Assembly: GCF_963966145.1 (NCBI RefSeq)
Contig: NC_091046.1
Span: 32,240,001-32,304,000, forward strand
DNA from: Tenebrio molitor
Taxonomy: Eukaryota > Arthropoda > Insecta > Coleoptera > Tenebrionidae
Length of the DNA: 64,000 nucleotides
Direction: 5' to 3'
In this document: in pieces, positions 23,190-34,999 of the stretch
Numbering within the stretch: the stretch's first letter is position 1
Layout of the letters: each line of letters begins with the position of its first letter
Program-made: the position numbers and the translations under genes
Notes under the pieces: model-generated
Seen by the model: the letters and a program-made list of their open reading frames with translations, nothing else
Told to the model about the DNA's origin: nothing
Databases searched by the model: none

Positions 23190-24000
23190 TTTTGGTTGGA
23201 AGAGTTTCGATCGGCAATCCTTGGCCATGTGGCCAATTTTTTCAGATGTGTGACAAGTGAATTTGAAACGTTCAGTTTTTGAATTTTCTAATTTATTGGA
23301 CTGATTTGACTTAGAGTGGTATATAAGAGAAAGTAGGCTCGATCGTGGTTCCTAGTGTTTGAGAGTTAGATTTGAGTTGGCAACCTGGTTTTCATAAAAT
23401 TTGTGAAGGTAATTCAAGCAAATTTAAATAGTTAACATTATATTTATATTTTATTTTCACTCTAGAAACATTTTGTTAATGAGCAATTTTATTTAAACGC
23501 AGATAATGATAATTTTAACAATAAAAGTGCAGCCAATTATCGAAAAACGCCCCTAGGAACCAGGATGGAGCCAACTCTATTTAATATACTTACCCCCAAT
23601 TTCATAATCAGCCTAAAGTTACTTTAACATTAAAGTTTACCATTTACGATAGAAACATATTGTTGAAACAATCCATTAAAGTCACCAGAATTTTTATTAA
23701 TGAATATGGCATCTAGAACGTTTTTTTTAAATTTTGTTTTCGAGCTTCATACTCTTCCAGGAGTTTTATCTTCAGTGCTTCGAATTGTAGTAATTTCTCT
23801 TGGGTTTCAATGGCAATTCGAAAAGATTTGTACTCGTCGGGAATGCTGTAGAGCAGAAGGATGGCAAGAAGGTCATTGATGATGCAAAGTTCCATCTCTT
23901 CGAGTTTGTCCACGACGTTGAAAAAATTCCGGATGTGATCTCTCTAGTGGCGGCTCGTAACATTTTCGGCTGGAAAGGAATTTCTGCGTTAGTCACTGCT
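23190..24000 (-). pseudogene. Copia Gag fragments
   Basis: 23913-23713 holds the UBN2-type Gag block (LLYSIPDEYKSFRIAIET and EALKIKLLEEYEARKQ). The nucleocapsid knuckle around 23220-23290 reads CHTSEKIGHMAKDC, apparently missing its first Cys. About 350 bp of foreign sequence separates the two. Confidence 0.6.
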
Positions 24001-24173
24001 AATTGCAGTGTCCAGCAAGAACATACTACGGGAAGGTCCAGAAAATCTTTTGCCGGGAAAGGAATTAGGAATAGGAAGTGTTATTTGTTACAATGGAAGT
24101 GATGAGAGTGTTAGTATAGAGTCAACAAAAATAACAAATTTTCCATAAATATAAAACTTGCAGACAGTTACGA

Positions 24174-24482
24174 TTGAAAACATTTGAAGTCTCAGGTTTT
24201 GCCGCTGAAATGGCTTGCAAACGCAAACATAACAAATATAGTTCAATTATTTCGTCAAACTACATATTTAAAGGTTTAGCCTTTGAAACCTTAGGCCCTT
24301 GGTGCAAAGAAACAATAGATTTCATTAATGTCATCGGAGACCGACTTATCGCGGAATCAGGGGATTCAAAATCTAAGAAATTCCTTTTTGAGAGGATTTC
24401 CCTTGCCATTCAACGTGGAAACGCTGCAAGCATTCGGGGCACTTTTCCAGATTCCGCATTATTATCGGAAATTTTCGCATTG
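24174..24482 (+). pseudogene. Non-LTR retrotransposon C-terminal fragment
   Basis: The frame reads ETLGPWCKETIDFI, then SKKFLFERISLAIQRGNAAS and IRGTF before a TAA at 24483. This ETLGPW...ISLAIQRGNAASI block is the recurrent C-terminus downstream of reverse transcriptase in a widespread animal LINE group. The A/T-rich tail with repeated AATAAA after 24510 fits a 3' end. The reverse transcriptase itself is not here. Confidence 0.6.
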
Positions 24483-24779
24483 TAAATTAAAAATGTTATT
24501 TAATAAAACTTGTTAAAAAAAAATCAATAAAATAAATTCTAAATAAAATAAAAAACAAAATATAACATTCTTATTAACTAAACTAAAATAAATATGAACA
24601 AAAAATTATGTTACATTTTTTTATAAATTAAATCGATTCTTCTGTCTTTGGCTTCGACAAAATAATCAATTACCTGGTCAAAAAATGTATCCGTTTTACG
24701 CAATGATTTTATTAATTCTTTTTCTAGTGAAATTTGACTGAGATTATTTAGTGGAGATTGATCTATTGTGTTGAATCAT

Positions 24780-25470
24780 AAGAAGACAAGAATTCCGCGA
24801 GTTCCCTATAATTACCGCGATTTGACGAGTCTCCTTTTTTCATTGTGACCTCGGAAGGCCAATTCTTGGGCACCCAAAAAAATTGTCATATCGATGAGAC
24901 GTTTTAATATTTCCTGATTACTGTTCAGTTTTTCATTATATTCTAAAATAAAAGTGCGATGTGCTGAATCCAAAGAATTTTCTGTTTTGCTTTCCAAATA
25001 ATTTTAATTTTAAGGGCGCGTGTTTTTCGACCGATTGATGCAACGTCTTCAAATTGTCGACTCCTGTCGTACACCATGGGCTTTTTAATTTGGAATCGTT
25101 GAACAAAAGACAGGGCCAGCAAATAAGTTTACTTTTGATTTCACTACCCGTCAGCGGATCTCTCATATCCTCACCGTTTTTCATTTTCAGCAAAATCAAC
25201 GTTTTCAGGAGTATCACTTTTCGAGCTGGCCCTGGGACTGGTAGACGCTGTGTAATTTGTTCCATAATGTCTTTTGACGTAGGACAATTTTGTTTAAGTT
25301 CTGATGGGCAGATTGATAAAATTAAATCTGACCTGGCTTTCGCATCGTTTGATTCCCACGTGGTTACGGCTTCTGGTGGTTCTAAGTGGTTTCGAAATTG
25401 TTCCGTCCACGTATTTCCAAGAAACGTTCTTAATGAGCAAAGCTTCGATTTGAATTTTACAAGTACCTAT
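24780..25470 (-). pseudogene. Second hAT (DUF4371 / TTF-finger type) N-terminal relic
   Basis: 25265-24936 encodes the finger region: LICWPCLLFNDS and SPWCTTGVDNLKTLHQSVEKH. 24997-24812 then gives AHRTFILEYNEKLNSNQEIL and LGAQELAFRGHNEK, and in the next frame SSNRGNYRELAEFLSSYDS. Same superfamily as the fragment at 21640-22500, but the overlapping part is different enough to be another family. The mariner at 25483 lies directly upstream, with no hAT sequence recognised beyond it. Confidence 0.65.
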
Positions 25471-25482
25471 AGTTTGTTTCTA

Positions 25483-26382
25483 CGAGGGTCATCCAGAAAG
25501 TAAGGTTACAAGGGCTCCTGAGGCCGGGGAAAATTTTTTGTTTCGAAGTTGGCACATCTGGCATGTAGGGGGGGATCCTAGTTGTCAGTTTGCTTGGTCC
25601 TGCATGTTTGTCGGCCATTTTGTTCAGTCACAATAAATTTTTCCGATGGAGAGCGCGCGACGACGCTCCCGCCACCTCCGTTTTGTACAGGAAGGAGAAG
25701 CTTTTCTGGATTATATCGTGACGGGGGAATGAGACGTCGGTGTGTCACTACACGCCAGAATCCAAAAGACAACCCTTTAGTGGCGTCATTCATTTTCCCC
25801 AGCCACCAGAATGTTCAAGACGAACCATTTAGCCGGAAAAGTCATGTCATCTGTTTTTGGGACCGTAAGGGGTTCTTTTTGGTGGATTTTATGCCTAAAA
25901 ATGCAGAGGCTTACTGCAATACCCTAAAAAAAAAACTCAGAAGGGCCATTCAGAATCGCAGAAGGGGAATGCTGACCCGGGGAGTCAGCCTCCTGCATGA
26001 CAACGCCAGGCCCCATACCGCGCCAGTTTCACAGGAGCTGCTGACATCGTTTGGATGGGATATTGTCACCCACCCCCCCTATTCACACGACTTGGCGCCT
26101 TCGGACTATCACTTTTTCACTAAACTAAAGGAGTTTTTGGGTGGGAAATGTTTTTCCAACAATCAGGAGGTCAAGGAAGTGGCTGAAAGAGCTGGCGGTG
26201 GAGGTCTATGACACTGGCATACAAAAGCTGGTGCCCCGACTGCAGAAATGTCTCGATCTCGACGGCGATTACGTTGAAAAATAGTTTAATATATTTTTGA
26301 AGTATTCTGTGAATTTCAATTGAATACAAGCATTTCTCGATCCTACATAAATGTTGTAACCTTACTTTCTGGATGACCCTCG
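25483..26382 (+). mobile_element. Mariner element, internally deleted
   Basis: Ends CGAGGGTCATCCAGAAAGTA and its reverse complement, TA on both sides (25481-25482, 26383-26384). At 900 bp it is shorter than the usual 1.3 kb. The N-terminal DNA-binding half of the transposase is missing. Confidence 0.85.
25600..26284 (+). pseudogene. Mariner transposase (DD34D), disabled
   Basis: The part around 25690-25760 carries a damaged first catalytic block (DYIVTGE followed by stop, where family members read GDETW). The open frame from about 25780 has AEAYCNTLKKKLRRAIQN, SLLHDNARPHTAPV and HDLAPSDYHFF; exactly 34 residues separate the second and third Asp, typical of mariner. A frame change near 26190 leads to CLDLDGDYVEK and TAG at 26282-26284. 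With no HTH region it cannot bind its ends. Confidence 0.85.
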
Positions 26383-26469
26383 TATATTATATGCAGTGAC
26401 GTCACGTCTGAATGAAAAAGACGACACACCGTTCGTCCGCATTTGACAGCAAGGTATAATTTCTGTGCA

Positions 26470-27460
26470 TCAGTTCTTTATGTTACCACCATTGTCACTA
26501 TCCACTATCCAAAAACCACGTTGGAATTTTCAAAAAGCTGACTGGAAAACAATTTAAAATCAAGTAGAGCAAACCGCTCGTTGGTTTCCACCAACTCGCA
26601 ACAATTATATCAAAGAATTCGTAGGAGCGATTAAAAGTGCTGCTAAAAAAGTCCATTCCAAGAGGCTTCCGGAAAGAATATACTACGTGTTGGTCCAGTA
26701 CTACTAATAATCTGTTTGAAAAATATCAAAAAAGCCCAAATCCAGACACCGCGGAAGAAAGATTAAAATCACTGAATAACTCAAGAAAAGAAAAATGAAC
26801 TTATGGAAAAAATGAACTTTAGTCATTCTAGTCGCCGTTATTGGTTTTTACTGCGAAAACTAGGAGCGGCTAATGAGACTACTAGATCCAAATCTACTAT
26901 CAGTCCAAATTCGGTTGCTTCTCGTTTGGTTAACGTTTCAAATTCAATAAAATGAAATAAAAGGGAAATTAGAAATATGAAGCGGAAATTGCATAAACAA
27001 AGAAATTCAGCCTTAACGTCGGAAATACTATCTCGTCCATTTAGCGTAGAAGAGATGCAAGAAGTAGTTAAAACACAGAAGAACAGAAAAGCTGCGGGTT
27101 TTGACGGCATCTATCCTGAATTCATTAAACACCTGGGACGAATAGGTTTAAACTGGCTTAGGTCTTTCCGAAGATCTTTCTTTAATGACATACTTTTGAC
27201 AGGTGAAATACCACCTGAATTCAAGAAAGCAAAAGTTACTGCGATACTAAAACCCGGAAAACCAGCTAATGAAGCTTCGAGTTACTCTCTACTCAGCGTG
27301 TGTCATAAATTTTTGGAAAACCTTATATAGAATTTATAATAGAATTTCACCAATAATAGAAGAAAATCTTCCAATAGAGCAAGCAGGTTTTAGACTAAAC
27401 AGACGATATTCTGGTAAAAAAAAAGCGCCACAGATCAAAAACTATGGCAGATAATTAAAA
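26470..27460 (+). pseudogene. Jockey-type LINE reverse transcriptase fragment
   Basis: Upstream broken frames give SRRYWFLLRKLGAANETT; 26977-27330 encodes NRKAAGFDGIYPEFIKHLG, ILLTGEIPPEFKKAKVTAI and LKPGKP, and 27330-27410 gives IYNRISPIIEENLPIEQAGF. These are reverse transcriptase motifs 0-2 of Jockey-like elements. The active site (YADD-type) and the rest are lost after an A-run at about 27415. No endonuclease domain was seen. Confidence 0.75.
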
Positions 27461-27469
27461 ACGACTTTT

Positions 27470-28090
27470 ATAGATTTAGCTTACAGGTGGAGTTTTTGAG
27501 CTCCTTAGACCATTGTTGTCGGCGACAGAAGTCAAATTTTAATCACAAGTGAGATAAAGTACTCACTAGTGAGTAAATTTGACAGCTGTCATTTTATTTG
27601 AATGAAACTTCATTTCTTGGATTTTTTGCAATAGTTGCACCTGTAAGATAAAACGTCGTATATCACACGTGATCGAAATGCCATTATGAAACTCGTGCGC
27701 AAGCGCACTCGTCGGTCAAAATTCTCACTCTTGTGTAATGATGCATTTCATCACTTATAATATAATATACTATAATATACCTACTATTATTCATAATTGA
27801 GCATAGAATCCAAAAATGAAATCAAATTGGGTAGGTTCCATTTCAAAAAACATAACTTTAGTGTTTTTACAACATTGGGACAGCCTGTATACAGGCTGAT
27901 TCACGTAGCCCGTTCGTTAGCAGTAACTTTTGCTCGGTAGTTTAAGTTTTGCTAAAAGCTTTTGCTTAAAATGATGTGAATAATCTTTTGCTTTCACTTG
28001 ACAGCAAAAGCTGGAAAATTATAGCATTTGCTAACTAAACTAAAAAAAACTTAACGCTCGGTTTCACGTCTTCTTTGCGGCCCACGCCTT
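27470..28090. other. Non-genic stretch with MITE ends
   Basis: At 27876-27893 a right-hand end GGGACAGCCTGTA (as in 46834-47273) runs into a new left-hand end ACAGGCTGATTCACG. From there to 28090 the sequence is rich in AAAGCTTTTGC-like motifs that echo 28680-28860 and may be the outer part of the Harbinger relic. Confidence 0.4.
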
Positions 28091-28097
28091 CACAAAT

Positions 28098-28607
28098 CTT
28101 AGCGTTGATTTTCTTCAATGTTTTCATCAAAATCATCTTTTAACTCAAATAAATCATCAACTTCATCATCATTTGTTGGTAAATTGTCTTTTACATATTT
28201 AGCAACGTTATGCAATACAAAACAACTTATAATAACATACGAGTGTCTACTTCTATAGGATGCTGCAAGATGGGAATTCGACGCTTGAGTTGTCCAAAAC
28301 ACCGCTAAATAATGACGCGTCCTGTTTTATGTAGGTTATTGTAGGCCACTACTGCAGGAGTTGCAGGTTCTTTATGTGGTGTCCTGAATCACTGAAAAAT
28401 CTTAAAAATATTTGCATCCGCGTCTTTGAGCTTAATGAACCTCCTCTCCTCTCTTCGTGATGTCCCAGAAAGTGTTCCCCTAACCATTGTACCTACATTT
28501 TCTTCGTTGAAGCGATATAACTTGTGATAATCTTCATTGCGACTTGTAACTCTTGGTGGATAATATTTTTGAGATCTTACATGTTTGAACGCTGCCACTT
28601 CCACCAT
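28098..28607 (-). pseudogene. PIF/Harbinger transposase relic
   Basis: 28607-28389 encodes RNEDYHKLYRFNEENV, the N-terminal segment of HARBI1-like nucleases, and 28302-28098 encodes YRSRHSYVIISCFVLHNV followed by an acidic tail, their C-terminal DDE_4 block. The central catalytic part between them is deleted (only about 90 bp remain). Degraded ends containing TGTGAATAA lie near 27975 and 28855. Confidence 0.6.
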
Positions 28608-28936
28608 GACTAAATTTTTAAGCCAGGGGAAAACCAGACTTAAAAATATTTAAGCTTTTACTTTATTATGTTCAGCTCTTACTTGTTTTATTCACACCGT
28701 TTTCAGTAAATGCTGGAATAATTAATTTAAGCTTAAGGTATAAGATTTTCCTTTTTAGTTTTAGCAAACACTGAATTTTTATTCACCCAAAACATAGCTT
28801 TTACTTAAAAATTTTAAGTAAAAGTATGTATGTACTTGCTTAATTTTTATTCACACTGCCCAATATTATAATTCAAAATTGCAAAAACAGTATCGAAAAG
28901 TCTTTTCGACATCTTATGTTGAAAAGTTGGTTACTA

Positions 28937-29642
28937 AAGTCCATTCAAAAATCAAAAAACCACCAACGTCCCATTTTCTACTATCGGCAACGCTGTCTAG
29001 TGTAAAATTTGATGAGACTTGTAATTTTGAGGATAAAGGTTTATTAAGTGTCTTGTTTTTCTGGGCATGTTTAAGTAAAAATAATAAGAATCAATAAATA
29101 AATGAAACGTGCTGCTAATAAAACAATATGAACGAAATTCAAAGCAATTGAATTTTATTTTGAATCAAATAAATGTCATAATTTATAGGTACCAACATAG
29201 TATGAAAAAATATACTCAATTTCATATAGATGTGCATCTAAGCAAGCCATGAAAATCTGATTTTCTGTTGGTAATAAAGCTAAAGCTAGTGACTTTGACT
29301 TTCAAAGTTGCTTGCTCTGCGCGAATCCGATTTGACTAATTTTTCAGTTTTTGTCCATTTTAACATTGCTGATTTCAAAAGCAATGTTACGTCTTTTTAC
29401 TGATTAAATTAAAGTAATTCTTATTTGTTTTTGTCTTTGTATTTTTACCAAGTAAAGATTTATGGGACATGACCTTCATAAATGTGACTTTTGTAATGTA
29501 ACTAAATTACATAAATTGCTTTTACAAATGCACAGCTCACTTGATGAACATTTATATGAAATCAATTATATCTACCTAGGATTTTTTAAATTTTACCAAC
29601 CTAAAGCAACAAGTGGTGGTTTTTTGATTTTTGAATGGACTT
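28937..29642. mobile_element. Non-autonomous element sharing AAGTCCATTCA ends
   Basis: 706 bp, flanked by TA. Ends AAGTCCATTCAAAAATC and the reverse complement; the first 11 bases equal those of the transposon at 7718-10094. The frames inside (to 29097; 29462-29642) have no recognisable domain. Confidence 0.75.
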
Positions 29643-29831
29643 TAGATGCCAAAAAAACATGACAGCATATAATAAAATTTGTCAAGAAATGTATTTCAAA
29701 TTATTGTGGGTTCGATTTGTGCTATTTTAATTTAAAATAGCGTATAATATACGTAGTAAAATGAGTGTTTTTTCCACACGTCTTATTGACTATTGAAAAA
29801 AACCCATTCATTTTATTATGTACTTATAAAG

Positions 29832-30010
29832 AGCGATCAAATTAATTTGTAATCGAGTTATCCATGAATCCGAAACCGTATGTCGTTACTTGAACTCCAT
29901 GCTACAATAATCACAGCGCGAAACACAGGTTTAGATCTCGACATTATCAATCGCAAAGACATACGGATTCAAATCTATGGATGACTCGATTACAAATTAA
30001 TTTGATCCCT
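29832..30010. mobile_element. Palindromic MITE, GATCAAATTAATTTG arms
   Basis: Left arm 29832-29880 and right arm 29945-30010 share GATCAAATTAATTTGTAATC and ATCCGTATGTC. About 180 bp, non-coding. Confidence 0.7.
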
Positions 30011-30025
30011 CGATATTATGATATA

Positions 30026-30739
30026 CAGGTGTCTCCAAAAAAAGACCAGTCCATAGCTCCCTTATTTATCGGACGATTTTAATAAACTATACACCAAATT
30101 AAATGGTTGTGAGTAAGCTGCAAAATGGCCTACCAAATTTACGTAAAGCCCCAACGACTTCAAGGTTAAACTGTCAAAATATTTTTTTTCAAATGAGAAT
30201 ATATATTTTTTTTAGTAATTCCGATAGAGAATTTTATTCTGAAAACAACAATGTATCACAAGTATAACCTCAAAGTAAAAAAAATAAATAAAAAATAATC
30301 AATTTTTGGAAACAAATGACGAACACCGAGCTAGAACCTGTCAAAATGCATTGCGTTACACTGTAATAACCAAATTCAGTTAGCTGGAAAAACAAATGAC
30401 AAATAATAACATGTGGGATTGCGTAGAACGTAGTTTTAGCGTAGACGATAGTAGCGTTTTTAATTTTTTTTTTTTTAATTTTTGGTATGTAAGTTATACT
30501 TGTGATACATTATTCTTTTCATAATAAAAATCTCTATTACAATTAGTAAAAAAAAAATATGTATTCCCATTTGAAAAAGAATATTTTGACAGTTTGGACT
30601 TGAAGCCCTTGGGGCTATACGTAAATTTATTAGGCCTTTTTGTAGCCTATTGACAACCATTTAATTTGGTGTATAAATATTTAAAATCCTCTGATAAATA
30701 AGGGAGTTATGGACTCGTCTTTTTTTTCGGGGACACCTG
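30026..30739. mobile_element. Non-autonomous element, CAGGTGTC ends, 714 bp
   Basis: TA-flanked; left CAGGTGTCTCCAAAAAAAG and right reverse complement. The arms are over 130 bp long and include CCAAATTAAATGGTTGT. The right arm matches the right end of 60688-62558 (62436-62558). Confidence 0.8.
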
Positions 30740-30744
30740 TATCT

Positions 30745-31331
30745 ACTATTTGAAAACCGCATTCATATGACATGTAGTCATAAATGTGCAAACACTTAAA
30801 AATCTAAAGCAAGTGTTTTTCAATGAGTTCTACAATTTCGAGTTCAATTTTTAAAATTCACTTCTTAGACGTTAACGGATCTTGAAATGGAGAACTAAAT
30901 TTCTCATGATCACACGTTAAGAGTCCCTAAATGTACGTGAATCGGCAATTTTGCGGTGCGAAAATCCTTCCACGTGCAAGTGGGGGCCTTCAACGCGTTA
31001 CCCAAAGCTTCCTCACACAATAAAGTCATGGGCCAGTTTATAGAAAGAGAATTAAATTTTACTGCAGGATTAACCTATGAATCCGAAATTTTGTTTGGTT
31101 CAATCTGATCACGTGTTCAGTTAATCTCGCATTTGATTACAATTAACTTAATTTCGCTTCTGTAAACTGGCCCCTAATCGGTAAACTTGGCATTAGTCAA
31201 GTTAACCATTTTAACAAAAATTAAAATAAGACTCATAAATCTAAGACAAAAGACGCTTCGATATCGCGATTATTTTAATATTGATGACATGGAAAACAAC
31301 TGATTAGGTACGTGTAAAGTTTTAATTGCAC
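30745..31331. other. Intergenic with one small MITE
   Basis: At about 31030-31173 a 144-bp palindrome has arms GGGCCAGTTTATAGAA and its near reverse complement. Nothing else recognised. Confidence 0.5.
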
Positions 31332-31451
31332 TGTTATGTTTTGGGATAGGGTCAGGAATCGGGAGCGTGAGCAATCACTCGCTACCAGTGCCCAGTCATT
31401 ACTTTCTTTTTATTAACTCCCCACTATTTACATTATCTACATACTATGACA
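31332..31451 (-). repeat. 3' LTR of the gypsy element
   Basis: On the minus strand begins TGTCATAG and ends CATAACA. An AATAAA (minus) lies inside at about 31413. The purine tract precedes it. Confidence 0.9.
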
Positions 31452-31471
31452 TCTTCCCCTTTTCAAAAAAA

Positions 31472-32330
31472 TTACAATTTTTCTGGACGTCTAACTTTTC
31501 GTCCAAACTTAGAAACATAAATTGTTCTTCGTGTGTGTGATGAGGAAGCAATTTTATCTTGCTCAGTCTCGCTTACTTCGTTGTCTTCCTTATCACTCGC
31601 ACTAAAATTATCACTGCTTAATTCTATTACATCCTCCTTAATTCTATCATGTGATTCCTCATGTGCTTCATCTTCCTCATTGTGAAGATTTGACTCACTT
31701 TCAGAATCAGAAATATATCCAGAATTGTTTACAAAATAAGGTTTAAGAAAATATCTATTCCTTCGTAAAATTACATCACTACCATCCTCCTTAACTAAAT
31801 AGGATCTATCATTAAATTTTCTAACTACGAGTACATGTCCGATTACCCAAATATCGTCTTTCCTGATGTACACTTTTTCATTTGCCTTTAAAGGTTTTAA
31901 AAACTTAACAGATTTGTCATAATACATTTTTTGTTTACTTTGCCTCCGTACTAACATTTGACGTTGTTTTTTAAAATCAATATTCTTTGGAAGTAATAAC
32001 TTACTTTGGATAGGTATCAGAGTTCTTAACTTCCTATTAAAAAATAGTTCGCACGGCGACAAAACACAGCAATCTACAGGGGTGTTTCTATAATCTAACA
32101 AAGCTAGTTCTAATTCTGTTCTTGACTCTATACATTTTTTAATAATATTCTTAACAGTTTGAATGGCCCTTTCGACCATTCCGTTTGATTTCGGATATTG
32201 AGGACTAGATGTGACATGTTGAAAATTCCACTTTTTAGCAAACTCTTCGAACAAAAATCCTGTATATTGCGTACCATTATCAGATACTAAGGTTTGTGGA
32301 ATTCCCAATCTCCCAAAACTATTTTTTTTC
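31472..32330 (-). pseudogene. Gypsy integrase C-terminal half
   Basis: Open for 278 codons. Starts GIPQTLVSDNGTQYTG (second catalytic Asp) and SPQYPKSNGMVERAIQT (catalytic Glu), then a Pro/Lys-rich C-terminal domain and a long acidic, serine-rich tail ending at 31472. The first part of the core lies beyond the inserted about 550 bp, so the integrase is split. Confidence 0.85.
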
Positions 32331-32334
32331 TACT

Positions 32335-32885
32335 TCCTTCTCTAAAGTGTCACATTTTGCACTGACAAATAGTGTATAAAACGTCACTTTAAAAACGATT
32401 GTTCATTAGTCACAACTTGGTGTCCATTCGGGCGTTTTCGGAATATTAAACACGCTCGAAGTTTCTTTAAACACGGCTTGAATTTTTTGGACATATTTAG
32501 CTCTGGATCAAGTTGGTATTTTGACATTTATCAGTTTCGCATCCGGCGTGAAAGAAAACGTCATTGCAGTGGAATAATTCGTTGTATTTTTCAAATATGG
32601 ACCTGAAGCCACCAACAGTTTGTATCCTGAGAAATATATATATCCCTATTTGGCATGTTCATTTAGTTTGTATGTTTAAATTAACGTTTAATAAAAAAGT
32701 TGCTTGTTTCGTTTGTGTGTTCCATTTGTTAATTTGGTCGTAGAAAAAGTATAGTATTCAACTCGTTTATAAACTTCTCTAGACACTTGTTTATTAAACA
32801 CTCGCTCCGCTACGCTTCGCTCGTGCCTAACATAAAACGCGTGTCTAAAGTGCCGTTTATAAATCTTGTTGCATAATATACTATT
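32335..32885. mobile_element. Unassigned insertion inside the gypsy integrase
   Basis: Boundaries are inferred from where integrase translation stops and resumes; ACTATT occurs at both edges and may be the target duplication. The right part has CTCGCTCCGCTACGCTTCGC and ends near ATAATATACTATT, motifs that also appear at 43600-43620 and 58080-58100. No coding. Confidence 0.5.
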
Positions 32886-33013
32886 AAAACACGAATCACT
32901 GTCTCTGCCGTTATATTATTGACTTTAAACACCTCTACGTATTTAGAAAAATAATCAATAGTGATTAGGAATTTATCTCCGTTATATTCAAAGAAGTCAC
33001 ATTCGATCTTTTG

Positions 33014-34985
33014 TTAAGGATACTCTGGCACCTCGTGTGGTTTGAGTGGTTCCTTAAAATTATTTCGGGAATATTTTCGACATACTTCGCATGACATTAC
33101 TCTATTTTCAATATCACGGCTCATGCCCGGCCAATAGAGTACTTGTCTAGCCTTTAAAATACACTTGGTAACTCCTAAATGACTCAAATGAATAAGATCT
33201 AACATTTCTTTCCTTAAAGTTTTTGGTACAACCAAACAATTTCCTCTATAGACTAAATTATCGATAATTACCATTTCTGATCTCACACCAAAATACGCTT
33301 GTGACTCTAATTTACACTTTGCTTTAGAATTAGGCCACCCTTCTTTAATGTACCTCGGTACTATTTGTAAACCCTCATCTTTCCGAGTTTCAATACGAAA
33401 TTGTTCATTTTTTGCTCGTGAAATAGGAAAATGTTTTCTTAAATAACTTACCTGAGCCTCATACTCATTAGTAAAAATTTTTGTTTCGTCGTTCGGCATT
33501 TTAATTCTACTAAGAGCATCTGATATGTACATTTCCTTTCCTGGTTTATACCTAACATCTAAGTCATAAATTTGTAAATCTAAAAGCATACGTTGCATTT
33601 GCATTGGACAATCGATCAACGACTTCTTGAAAATATGTGTTACCGGCTTATGATCGGTTTCGACCACGACCTTTTTCCCATAAATATACTGGTGAAACTT
33701 TTTCGCCCCGTATACTATTGCAAGCATTTCCTTCTCAATTTGAGCATAGCACTTTTGAGTGTTATTCAATGACCTTGACGCGTAAGCTACTGGAGCACCT
33801 TCCTGTAACAATGCTGCGCCTAAGCCATCCTTAGATGCATCTACTGTCAAAGTTAAAGCTTTCGATGGATCATAAAATCTTAAAACTGGCGCTGCTGTTA
33901 ATATGTATTTTAATTGCTCGAAAGCCTTTTGCTGCTCAAAATCCCAACGAAAAACTACCTCTTTCTTCAACAATTCCCTAAGAGGCTTTGATAGTTCTGC
34001 CACGTTCGGAATGAATTTATGTAAATAATTTATGATTCCCAAAAACGATTGCAATTCCTTAACTTTAGTTGGTACTGGATAATTTTTTATTACCTCGATT
34101 TTACTGTCATCCGGCTTTATCCCTTGATCGGTAATTTTATGTCCTATGTACCTAACTTCATTAACAGAAAATTTACATTTATTTACATTAAACTTTATAT
34201 TATATTTTCGAGCCCTTTCTAATACTAACTTAAATCTTTCATCATGGTCTTTTTGACTTGTGCCCCAAACTAAAATATCATCTACATAAATCTCAACACC
34301 GTCAATTCCCTCAAAACATTGCACAATTTTCCTTTGAAAAAGTTCTGATGAACATTTTAGTCCAAAGGGAAGCCTTTTAAATCTATACCGTCCAAAAGGC
34401 GTATTAAAAGTACATAATTTTGAACTACTTTCGTCTAGCTCTATATTCCAAAATCCGTTATTTGTGTCTAAAACTGAAAAAACTTTTGCGTCCCTTACTT
34501 TACTCATTATATCGACATACGTACCTAGGAATTGAAAAATATTCGCGCTTGATGGCTTTATTTAGATCCGTTGGATCTATGCAAATTCTAAAATCCCCAT
34601 TTGGCTTATCCACAATAACAAGAGAATTTACCCAATCGGTTGGCCCTAACTATTTAGCAATTATATCTTGCGCTTCTAAACTATCTAATTTATCCTTTAG
34701 TTTTACCAGAATTCCTTGAGGAAAGCGTCTTGCAGCGTGCACACATGGTTTTACTGAAGGATCGATCTTAATACTATATTGACCTGGCAAGCATCCGATA
34801 CCACTAAAGACGTCTGGGTATTTCTCGAAATAATCCTTGGAATCTTGATCTTAATACGACTTCCTGTATATTCCATTAATCTGGTATTGTCTTTTATGAT
34901 TTTTACATTGCCAAAGTATTTTTTATAAACAGAAAATGGAATAACATTTACGTCAGCTCCACTATCAACTCTAAATTTGTCTTTT
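33014..34985 (-). pseudogene. Gypsy protease, reverse transcriptase, RNase H, integrase N-terminus
   Basis: Protease at about 34980-34860 (VDSGADVN). A broken stretch gives PTDWVNSLVIVDKPNGDFRI; then 34507-33014 is open for 497 codons: reverse transcriptase with LPFGLKCSSELFQR and active-site EIYVDDILVWG; RNase H with LTVDASKDGLGAALLQ and VETDHKP; integrase zinc region HLSHLGVTKC to CEVC. A TAA at 33014-33016 then stops the frame; beyond it the same frame continues into ITIDYFSKY, the first integrase Asp, before the insertion at about 32885. Confidence 0.9.
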
Positions 34986-34999
34986 TTCCGACTGCGCCA

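Larger units (their letters stand above)
18905..24000 (-). mobile_element. Ty1/copia retrotransposon, decayed and interrupted
   Basis: Minus-strand order from high to low coordinates: Gag (about 23990-23700), a CCHC knuckle, gag-pre-integrase (23095-22505), integrase (to about 20680), reverse transcriptase (20413-19837), RNase H (19811-18919). TGTTGGAAATA at about 18911, right after the pol stop, looks like the start of the 3' LTR; the rest and the 5' LTR were not found. A hAT fragment (about 21640-22500), a 160-bp inverted-repeat element in RNase H (about 19123-19279) and unassigned sequence (about 23330-23690) are inserted. Confidence 0.8.

Noticed and set aside
25582..26211. Intact mariner transposase
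   Set aside because: The first catalytic block is out of frame and the N-terminal DNA-binding half is missing.
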